Positions 37,418 through 44,621 of a stretch of 64,000 nt of DNA are shown piece by piece (position 1 is the first letter of the stretch; every line of letters begins with the position of its first letter). The notes under the pieces are model-generated. The model was not told the origin of the DNA. It searched no databases and saw nothing but the letters and a program-made list of their open reading frames with translations. Source of the stretch: Streptomyces violaceusniger Tu 4113 (GTDB lineage: Bacteria; Actinomycetota; Actinomycetes; Streptomycetales; Streptomycetaceae); assembly GCF_000147815.2 (NCBI RefSeq), contig NC_015957.1, positions 1,488,001 to 1,552,000 on the forward strand, given 5' to 3'. Position numbers and translations under genes: made by a program.

Positions 37418-39007
37418 TCAATCGTCTCGGCCGGTGCGTGGCCGTCCCGCGCGGCCGGGTCGGGTGAGGTCGGTGATCTCGATCAGGTGGTCGGGGCCGC
37501 GGAAGGTCCCGCCCGGCGTACGGATTTCGGCCGTCGTCCCGTCGGCGAGAGCCGTCAGCCGGATCTCCAACGAGCCGTCGTTGCTGGTCGCCACCGTGTT
37601 CGTCATACCGGGTCGCCACGTGGCCAGGGCATCGCCGAGCAACTGCAAGAACAGCCCGAAGGCCGCCGGGTCGAGTTCTCCCAGCGCGGACAACCGTATG
37701 GTGTCGTCCGTCGCGAGCCGGGCACGGGCGGCGGCGATCTCCTCCGCCTGCCTGGCGGCGATCTCGGCGAGCCGGTGTCGCTGCTCGGAGCGGTCCTGCA
37801 CCCGGCGGGCCCGCCCGCGGCGTTCGTAGCTGCCGGTACGGCGCAGTTGCGGGCTGATCCGCAGCGGCTCGGCCTCGGCCCACGACATGGACGCGGGCAC
37901 CGGGCGGGCCGTGCGCTCGGCCAGGGTATCGGCGTCCACGGTCAGATGACGCGCGGAGTACAGACCGAAGGCGGCGCGCCACAGCCGGTGCCGCGCCTCG
38001 TCGTCCGGGGCCTCGGCGAACCAGCGGGCCAGGGTACGGAAGTCCGCGGACCGGTCCGAACGCCCGGCCCGCCGCTCGTTCAACTGCCTGACAACCGCGA
38101 GGAGTTGCGGGATCGCCCCGAGGGCCCGCCCGCGCAGCAGCCGGGCCTGCGACTCACGGCCGTCCGCGGAGATGAACCAGGCGGTGAGCCCCGACCACTT
38201 CGCCGCCCACCGCTCATACGCCTGCTCCTCGGCGCTTTCGGTGTCCTCGGGCGCGGCGTCGGCCGCCTCACGGGCCGCCGCCAGCCGCAGCAGCACACCG
38301 GCCCGCCCGTCCTGCTCCAGCTCGCCGATGAGCACCGCGATCCGCCCGCCCAGCGTGATCAGGTCCTGGATGAACCGCTCCAGGTACTGGATCAGCCGGT
38401 CCTTGTAGGCGAGGAACACCTCGACCTCCACACCGTGCAGATCCATGGTGCGCTGCAGCGACCCCATGAACGCCCGCGCGTTCTCCGCCAGCGCCTTGAA
38501 CCGGCCCGTCAGCGCCGACAGCGCCAGATGCGCCTTCGCCGCGTCCGGCCCGCCCTCCTCCCGCTCGGCCGCGATCACCAGAAGGGCCCGCAGCTGCGTG
38601 ACGATGTCGTGCAGTGCCACCGCCTGCAGCGCACCGCGCCGCCCCAGCGCCTCGTCGTACACCGACAACGCCTGCTCGGCGGCCTCCCCGGCCTGCGTGA
38701 GCTGGTAGATGAACCGCTTGCGGTAGAAGTCCTCGACCGCGGTGACCCGGGAGGTGTCCGGATCCGCCCGCAGATTGCCCCACTCCACGAGGCTGTCCAG
38801 AGCCTTCACCACCGCGTCCGGATCCGTCGGCCGGTGCTCCGGCGGCAGCGCGGCATGCACGTCCTCGGGCCGCAGATGCACCGCGAACCGCTCCTTCGCC
38901 GCGAGGAACGCGCACATCACCTGACGGTACAAGGCCGCGTTCGGCACGGTCAGATGGATGAACGGCGCGTGCTCGCTGCCGCGCGGACCGGAAGCTGGTG
39001 ACGTCAT
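37418..39007 (-). CDS. jetA: Wadjet-type JetA (TIGR02677, DUF2397)
   Basis: 529 residues of the TIGR02677/DUF2397 family: FIHLTVPNAALYRQVMCAFLAAKERFAVHLRPEDV is the family's opening block, with a winged-helix-like N-terminus and helical middle (about 120-300), as expected of the kleisin-like subunit. The true start is the ATG at 39007, since upstream reading frame is unrelated; the start is followed by MTSPASGPRGSEHAPF. It is first of four genes with 10-base and 4-base spacings. A palindrome and direct repeat at 39046-39089 lie just upstream. Confidence 0.88.
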   Translation of the reverse strand: MTSPASGPRGSEHAPFIHLTVPNAALYRQVMCAFLAAKERFAVHLRPEDVHAALPPEHRPTDPDAVVKALDSLVEWGNLRADPDTSRVTAVEDFYRKRFIYQLTQAGEAAEQALSVYDEALGRRGALQAVALHDIVTQLRALLVIAAEREEGGPDAAKAHLALSALTGRFKALAENARAFMGSLQRTMDLHGVEVEVFLAYKDRLIQYLERFIQDLITLGGRIAVLIGELEQDGRAGVLLRLAAAREAADAAPEDTESAEEQAYERWAAKWSGLTAWFISADGRESQARLLRGRALGAIPQLLAVVRQLNERRAGRSDRSADFRTLARWFAEAPDDEARHRLWRAAFGLYSARHLTVDADTLAERTARPVPASMSWAEAEPLRISPQLRRTGSYERRGRARRVQDRSEQRHRLAEIAARQAEEIAAARARLATDDTIRLSALGELDPAAFGLFLQLLGDALATWRPGMTNTVATSNDGSLEIRLTALADGTTAEIRTPGGTFRGPDHLIEITDLTRPGRAGRPRTGRDD

Positions 39008-39045
39008 CGTCCCGGCATTCTTCCCGACACGTACACCGGGGCGGA

Positions 39046-39089
39046 AATCCCCGCCGCGGGGATTGACAGGATGAGCCGCGGGGATTGAC
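39046..39089. promoter_or_regulatory. candidate operator of the Wadjet-type operon
   Basis: AATCCCCG-CCG-CGGGGATT is a perfect palindrome at 39046-39064, and CCGCGGGGATTGAC occurs again at 39076-39089 (first copy 39054-39067), 22 bases apart, two helical turns. It lies 39-82 bases before the jetA start, an operator-like position. No dedicated repressor gene is visible nearby. Confidence 0.65.
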
Positions 39090-39551
39090 GGGACGCCCTG
39101 CCGCTGACACGTCACACCCCGCATGCGCAGAGCGACCGGTCGCTCGCAGACCACACCGACCTCCCACCGAGAGCACGATGACACGACGTACCTCTTCGGC
39201 AGCCGGCTCCGCCCCCAGAAACATCGCCGGCCACGAAGAAAACCGTACGGCGCACCACTGACAAACCCGGCGGACACAGCACGACCGCCGCCGCGTGCGG
39301 GAGGTGAGGGCGCGGCTCGCCCACGTCCGCGCTCAGATCCTGATGACGGTGACCCGGCTGCCGCACAGCGCGGCGAGGTCTTCGGGATCCCTTCCTGACC
39401 AACACCCGCACCTGGTTTCCCAGCGGTCACGGAACGCGCCGTCAGTGCCCCCCGCGCGCCCCCCGTGCGCACTGAGTCGGCCCATTCACCTCCAATAAGG
39501 CTGTGTCTGCGGTGATCCACCGCCCGAGACCACAGCCTGTAGGGGGACAAG
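39090..39551. other. gap between Wadjet and restriction genes
   Basis: No intact gene is supported. It contains the toxin-tail remnant at 39333-39389 and the two divergent promoters. A locally A/T-rich patch lies at about 39485-39505, before the restriction gene start. Confidence 0.5.
39333..39389 (-). pseudogene. remnant of the toxin gene's 3' end
   Basis: The minus strand encodes DPEDLAALCGSRVTVIRI then stop, matching the last 18 residues of the intact PIN toxin at 48801 (DPEDLTALCGGRVTVIKT). Homology stops on the 5' side, so only the tail survives, 326 bases before the Wadjet-type operon. Confidence 0.8.
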
Positions 39552-42500
39552 GTGCCGGAGGAGTGGATACGGGCTCTCGTGGCAGACTTCGGATCCGAGT
39601 GCAGGGAGCGCCTGCGGGTCAGCGACACTGAGGCATCCATCAGCCCGCCGGTGGTGAAGCTGGTGGAGACTTCCGGGGCACGCTGGAAGCTGAGTCCTCG
39701 CCTTCACCCTGAGTACCCCTTGCCCGAGGCCCGGGTGCGTCCGGACTACGCGGTGGAGACCTCGGGGCGAATCGCTGGCTTCCTGGAGCTCAAGGCCCCT
39801 GGACACGACGTCACGCCCGACGGCTTCACGAAGCGAGACCGCGAGCAGTGGGAGCTGATGCGCCGACTGCCCAACGTGCTGTACAGCAACGGCCACACTT
39901 GGTGCCTGTACCGAGGCGGTTCGCGGCCTCTCCGCACGGTCCGGCTCGACGGTGATCTATACCGGTCCGGCAGCCGGTTGCGTACCCGTGAAGCCGACGG
40001 CGCGGCGTTTCGGGATCTGCTCCGGGATTTTCTCGGATGGCAACCTCAACGCATCACCACTGTGAGTCAGTTGGTGACGTCCATCGCTCCACTGTGCCAG
40101 TACCTGCGAGAGGAGGTGCTGGAGCAGCTTGCCCTCGAACGCAGAGCACCGGACGGCCCCCGCAGTCGGCGGCGTGTTCCCAAGCCCTTCACCGCTCTCG
40201 CGCATCACTGGAGCAAGGTGCTCTTCCCCTCGACCGATGGGCAAGACCCCGACCACCTCTTCGCCGACCGCTACACCCAGACGATCGCCTTCGCCCTGCT
40301 GCTGGCCCGTATCGAGAACGTACCGCTCGCCGACCGGAACTTCGTTGACGTTGCACGTGAGTTGAAGGCCGAGAACACGGTCATGGGCCGAGCCCTGCAG
40401 TTGCTGACGGAGACGGTAGACGCAGAGTTCGCCCGCCGTATCGACACGCTCGTGCAGGTCATCGACGCTGTCAACTGGGAGGCGATCCGAGCTCAGAAGC
40501 CCGACGCCCACGTTCATCTCTACGAGAATTTTCTCCAGGAATACGATCGCGAGCTGCGTAAACGCTCCGGCACGTATTACACTCCGCCCCGCCTCGCGAG
40601 GGAGATGGTCCGCCTCACGGACGCCGTACTGCGCACCCGACTGGGTTGCGTGGAGGGGTTCGCCGACGAGCAGGTGACGATCGTCGACCCCGCCATGGGC
40701 ACCGGCACATTCCTCAGCGAGATCATCGACAGGGTCGCCGAGGAGCGCTCCCGCCGCGGGGAGGGCTTCCGCGGCGAAGCGGTGGAACAGTTGGCGGGCC
40801 GACTGATCGGCTTTGAGCGCCAGATGGCTGCCTACGCGGTCGCGCAGATGCGGATCACCCAGACCCTCCGCGAGCAAGTCACCGACACTCAACTCGGCGA
40901 TTTGCGGCTCCATCTCGCCGACACCCTCGCAGACCCCTACGAGAGGGCCACGCTCTTCACGTTCCTGCCCGATGGTGATCCTCTGGTCGAGAACACCCGC
41001 AAGGCGGACTGGATCAAGCGTGAGCAGAAGGTCACCGTCATGATCAGCAACCCGCCGGATCGAGAGAGAGCCGAGGGTGAGGGCGGCTGGGTGGAGAAAG
41101 GCCACGAGGGCGACGACAGAGCGCCTCTGCTGGATGACTTCCGCCTCGGTGGCAGAAACGGAGTGCACGAGAATAAACTCAAGAACTTGTATGTCTACTT
41201 CTGGCGCTGGGCCACCTTCAAGGTCTTCGAACAGCATCGTTCCGAGTCGGACCGCGGAATCGTCGCCTTTATCAGTACCGCGGGCTTCCTCAGTGGCCCT
41301 GGTTTCCGGGGGATGAGAAAGTACCTACGTGAGACTTGTTCGGAGGGCTGGATCATCGACCTTAGCCCGGAGGGCATTCAGCCGCCGATGCGGACACGCC
41401 TCTTCGAAGGCGTCCAGCAGCCACTGGCGATCGCCGTGTTCGTCCGCAGCAGGGCGGACACCGAACTCGCCCACATCAGGTACGTCGCCCTGGACGGAAG
41501 CACCCGTGAGGAGAAGTACGCGCAGCTCGAGGCTCTTGAGCCGGACAGCCACCAGTGGCGGTCGGTGCGCCAGGACGCCCAAGCCCCGTTCACGCCCACC
41601 GCACGAGGAGCATGGGACACATACCCCGCATTGGGTGACCTGCTGCCATGGACTGTGCCCGGCATCTTGCCGAAGCGGACGTGGGTCTACTCCCCGGACT
41701 CTGACACGCTGCGCTCCCGATGGCGAAGGTTGACCGCCGAGACGGACATTGCCGAGAAGCGTGCCTTGTTCAGGGAGACCCAGAGCCGTACCGTCGACCG
41801 GCAGGTCAAGCCCCTCCCAGGGGCAACACAGCGACGGGGGTCGATGCTGGAGGCGGTCCCCGAGTGCCCGGAACCGGTACTTTTCGCGTTCCGTCCCTTC
41901 GATCGGCAGTGGATCATCCCGGACAACAGGGTCCTCGATAGATGCTCGCCGGAGCTATGGGAGAACCGGGCCGAGGGGCAAATACACATCGTTGAGAAGC
42001 ACTCCGGACGTTTCGGCGACGGCCCCGCCACGCTGTTCACCGCGCTGATGCCGGATATGGATCACTTCGCTGGCTGGGGCGGTGGCAGGGTGATCCCTCT
42101 CTTGCAGAAGGATGGCACCCCCAATGTGGTTCCCGGCCTTCTCCAGCACCTTCGTAACTCCTATGGTGGTGTGCCTGTCACCGCCGAGGACCTGGCCTCG
42201 TACATCGCCGCGATCACGGCCCACCCCGGTTTCCGCTCCCGCTTTGACGACGAACTCACCACCAACGGCGTCCGCGTACCGGTCACCGGTGACGCCGCCC
42301 TGTGGTCGGAGGCGCTGCATGTCGGGCGGAAGGTGATCTGGGCCTCGACCTTTGGAGAGAGGCTCGTGGACCCGGTGGCGGGGAGGCCCGGTGGGTCTCG
42401 GGGTGTCTGGACGACCGCGCAGCCGGCGATCACGTACCGGAGGCAGGTCGGTGGGGACGAGCTACCCGATGGCTTCGTCCACGATCCCGACGGTCTCGAA

Positions 42501-43019
42501 CTCCATTTTGGCCAGGGAGCCTTCGGGCCGGTGACTCAAAAGATGCGGGAGTACCAGGTCAGCGGACAGAACGTTCTCGACGGCTGGTTGAAACGCCGGA
42601 CCGGGCCGCCGTCACGCAGGGCCGTCAGCCAGCTGGACCGCATCCGGCCCGACCGGTGGTGCCCGGCCTGGAGCGAGGAACTTCAGCATGTGCTTGCCGT
42701 CCTGTGGCATCTGGTCGAGCTGCAGTCGGCTCAGGACGAGCTGCTCGACGGTGTCCTCACGTCACCGCTGGTCAGTGTTGCCGAGCTGCAGCGTCGGAAC
42801 GTCCTGCCCGTCCCTGACACCGCACGTCGTTCCGCTCCCGCACCGACACAGGCCGACCCCATCCCCGGTACCGAGGGGATCGAGGCGCGCGAGCCGCACG
42901 CCGTCAGGCCACTCACCGCGGAGAGGGGCTCACCGGCCACCGATCCGATGAGGCGGCCACGGAGGAGTCGGAACTCCGACGCTACGCAGGCACCCCGCAG
43001 GAAGCGACAAGATCCGTAG
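39552..43019 (+). CDS. single-chain restriction-modification enzyme (type IIG/ISP-like) with altered motif IV
   Basis: 1155 residues. An N-terminal PD-(D/E)XK-like nuclease shows Asp65 (VRPDYAVE) and Glu79-Leu-Lys81 (FLELKAPG). The adenine methylase domain has motif I DPAMGTGTFLSEI (about 380) and motif IV SNPPD at 499-503, where this family has NPPY followed by RERA. The C-terminal third should recognise DNA. There is no helicase domain. GTG at 39552 follows AGGGGGACA. Whether it still methylates is uncertain because motif IV lost its aromatic residue. It lies between two toxin-gene remnants. Confidence 0.88.
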   Translation: MPEEWIRALVADFGSECRERLRVSDTEASISPPVVKLVETSGARWKLSPRLHPEYPLPEARVRPDYAVETSGRIAGFLELKAPGHDVTPDGFTKRDREQWELMRRLPNVLYSNGHTWCLYRGGSRPLRTVRLDGDLYRSGSRLRTREADGAAFRDLLRDFLGWQPQRITTVSQLVTSIAPLCQYLREEVLEQLALERRAPDGPRSRRRVPKPFTALAHHWSKVLFPSTDGQDPDHLFADRYTQTIAFALLLARIENVPLADRNFVDVARELKAENTVMGRALQLLTETVDAEFARRIDTLVQVIDAVNWEAIRAQKPDAHVHLYENFLQEYDRELRKRSGTYYTPPRLAREMVRLTDAVLRTRLGCVEGFADEQVTIVDPAMGTGTFLSEIIDRVAEERSRRGEGFRGEAVEQLAGRLIGFERQMAAYAVAQMRITQTLREQVTDTQLGDLRLHLADTLADPYERATLFTFLPDGDPLVENTRKADWIKREQKVTVMISNPPDRERAEGEGGWVEKGHEGDDRAPLLDDFRLGGRNGVHENKLKNLYVYFWRWATFKVFEQHRSESDRGIVAFISTAGFLSGPGFRGMRKYLRETCSEGWIIDLSPEGIQPPMRTRLFEGVQQPLAIAVFVRSRADTELAHIRYVALDGSTREEKYAQLEALEPDSHQWRSVRQDAQAPFTPTARGAWDTYPALGDLLPWTVPGILPKRTWVYSPDSDTLRSRWRRLTAETDIAEKRALFRETQSRTVDRQVKPLPGATQRRGSMLEAVPECPEPVLFAFRPFDRQWIIPDNRVLDRCSPELWENRAEGQIHIVEKHSGRFGDGPATLFTALMPDMDHFAGWGGGRVIPLLQKDGTPNVVPGLLQHLRNSYGGVPVTAEDLASYIAAITAHPGFRSRFDDELTTNGVRVPVTGDAALWSEALHVGRKVIWASTFGERLVDPVAGRPGGSRGVWTTAQPAITYRRQVGGDELPDGFVHDPDGLELHFGQGAFGPVTQKMREYQVSGQNVLDGWLKRRTGPPSRRAVSQLDRIRPDRWCPAWSEELQHVLAVLWHLVELQSAQDELLDGVLTSPLVSVAELQRRNVLPVPDTARRSAPAPTQADPIPGTEGIEAREPHAVRPLTAERGSPATDPMRRPRRSRNSDATQAPRRKRQDP

Positions 43020-43102
43020 AGCTGTTGCCTGACTCGGTGTCATGGGTGAGTTCGTCGGGGCGCCGTCCGTGGGAGGGCTGACCTGACCCGGCCTTGTGTG
43101 TG

Positions 43103-43225
43103 AGGTCTTGACGACGGTGACGCCTTTGCCGCACAGAGGGGGAAGGCCTCCGGGGCGGAGGCGAGCACGGTGGCTGGCGCAGGCTTGGCGATGGCGTCGA
43201 TGGCAGGCCTATGGCCGTGCGGGCC
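43103..43225 (-). pseudogene. degraded 3' part of the PIN toxin gene
   Basis: On the minus strand one frame reads GPHGHRPAIDAIAKPAPATV, then LASAPEAFPL, and another frame ends LCGKGVTVVKT; together they follow the intact toxin's C-terminal part (LHGHKYAIDAM ... ALCGGRVTVIKT) with small deletions and a frameshift. The stop codon is also lost. It is a dead copy in the same orientation as the intact toxin at 48801. Confidence 0.8.
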
Positions 43226-43414
43226 GGTCGCCGCACGTGATCGACGGATCCGCCTTGCGGCTTTCTGGCCCACGTATGTCCCACAGAAATTGGATTTTGC
43301 GGAATCGTGCGATTGGGATTTCGTTCCCCTGGCGATGGGAAAACCCCTGATCAGGGCCATGAGGGCTCGAGTGGGGACGGCCGAACAGGCCGTGTGTTTT
43401 GGCATGCGCAAGAA

Positions 43415-43448
43415 AGGCCCTGGCAAGCGTTTCTGCTGGTCAGGGCCT
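43415..43448. terminator. hairpin terminator
   Basis: AGGCCCTG / CAGGGCCT perfect arms around an 18-base loop containing GCAAGCGTTTCTGC. Similar hairpins end operons in Streptomyces integrative elements; the local gene it serves is unclear. Confidence 0.6.
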
Positions 43449-43723
43449 AGGTTTCCGGTGCCCCCGGCGAAATGCTCGTCACATGGGGATGCACCGAACC
43501 ATCGATGCCCGGTGAGCTGGTGATCCAGACCGCCTTCCGGGCGACGGTGAATCGAGCTCGCACGTAGCCGACCGGCGCTCCGACCGCACGGGGAGCCGCC
43601 CCTGACGGCTTCCATGCCACCAGCCCGGCGGCTCGGCCGTGGGGCGACCCCCTCACCTATGGGTGTGCCCCCGGATACAGTGGGTAGCCACAGCGTGCTC
43701 GACCACCTCGACCGGAGGCAGAC

Positions 43724-43993
43724 ATGGCCCGTGCCTGGGAGGCTGACCCGTCCGCGTTATTCGAGCGTCGGCTGGGGAAGTCGGCCGAAGAACTCGGGAA
43801 CTCCGACGGCAATGACGAGTGTCCGGACATCTGGCAGCTCGACAACGGTGATGTGGCTGTGATCGGCAGGGATCTGACAGCCGTCTACGGCCCCCGCCTG
43901 CCGCAGGGCGTGAGCCTCGCTCCTGATGAGCGGCTGGTCGTCATCCCGGGGAACATGCTCCGCGCGGCGAAGAAGGACATCCCCGATGCTTGA
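43724..43993 (+). CDS. small protein paired with DUF6879, with a TTA codon
   Basis: 89 residues; the middle IWQLDNGDVAVIGRDLTAVYG and end LVVIPGNMLRAAKK are seen in small actinobacterial proteins that precede DUF6879 genes. Function unknown. Leu12 is encoded by TTA (43757-43759), the codon read by the developmentally regulated bldA tRNA. It overlaps the DUF6879 gene by 8 bases, so their translation is coupled. ATG at 43724 follows GGAGG. Confidence 0.75.
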   Translation: MARAWEADPSALFERRLGKSAEELGNSDGNDECPDIWQLDNGDVAVIGRDLTAVYGPRLPQGVSLAPDERLVVIPGNMLRAAKKDIPDA

Positions 43994-44621
43994 TCTCCTC
44001 GCCCCCGTTCTCGTTCCCGAGCAGGGCGATCGGCTCACCCGCACCGCCTACAAGCAGGACTTCCGGCAACGGGAGGACGCGGTCCGTAACGGGAGTTCCT
44101 GGAAGCTGGAGCGCCGACAGCACTTCGAGGAGCAGGGCAGTCCGAGCCGGGACGCCCTGCGCCGGGGTGACTGGGAGGAGGCGCTTCGGCTCCTCGCCGA
44201 CCGGCGCGACACCTTGGCCGCGACCGCTCAGGAGGACGAGCGCAGGGGGTATGCCTTTCACCGTGTGCGGGTGGTCGAGAGTCCACTGACGCCGTATGTG
44301 CAATGGGAACTCCACTCCCAGCGGCAGCGTGCGCAGTACGGGCAGCGGATCAGGGTCGTTCCGGCCGAACAGGTGGCCGCCTCGGAGGACAGCGGCCCGC
44401 TTCCGGAAGTGGTTGTGCTGGGCGGCCGCACCCTCTTCCAAGTCGTCTACACCGAAGCAGGAGTTGCGAACGGCGCGATCCGCTTCACCGACCGTGATCT
44501 TGTCGAGCGCTGGGAGAACTACATCAAGGCGCTCTACGCGGTGGGTGAAGAGGTGATCTCCTACTTCGACCGTGAGGTGGCGCACCTTGAGCCGCCGACG
44601 CTGGGCGCGGGAAGGGAGTAG
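43986..44621 (+). CDS. DUF6879 family protein
   Basis: 211 residues: YKQDFRQREDAVRNGSSWKLERRQHFEE, HRVRVVESPLTPYVQWELHSQRQRAQYGQRIRVV and RFTDRDLVERWENYIKALYAVGEEVISYFDRE are the DUF6879 blocks. The family is typical of Streptomyces, often beside STAND or helix-turn-helix genes, and its function is unknown. ATG at 43986 starts inside the preceding gene. The next gene begins within this one or just after it. Confidence 0.85.
   Translation: MLDLLAPVLVPEQGDRLTRTAYKQDFRQREDAVRNGSSWKLERRQHFEEQGSPSRDALRRGDWEEALRLLADRRDTLAATAQEDERRGYAFHRVRVVESPLTPYVQWELHSQRQRAQYGQRIRVVPAEQVAASEDSGPLPEVVVLGGRTLFQVVYTEAGVANGAIRFTDRDLVERWENYIKALYAVGEEVISYFDREVAHLEPPTLGAGRE

Larger units (their letters stand above)
43020..43723. 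other. gap with a toxin remnant and a terminator
   Basis: 704 bases with no intact gene. It holds the remnant at 43103-43225 and a strong hairpin at 43415-43448. The remainder shows no convincing frame. Confidence 0.5.

Noticed and set aside
37418..39640. jetA starting far upstream, before 39007
   Set aside because: The added residues overlap the toxin remnant in another frame and the operator-like repeats; family homology begins at the ATG 39007.
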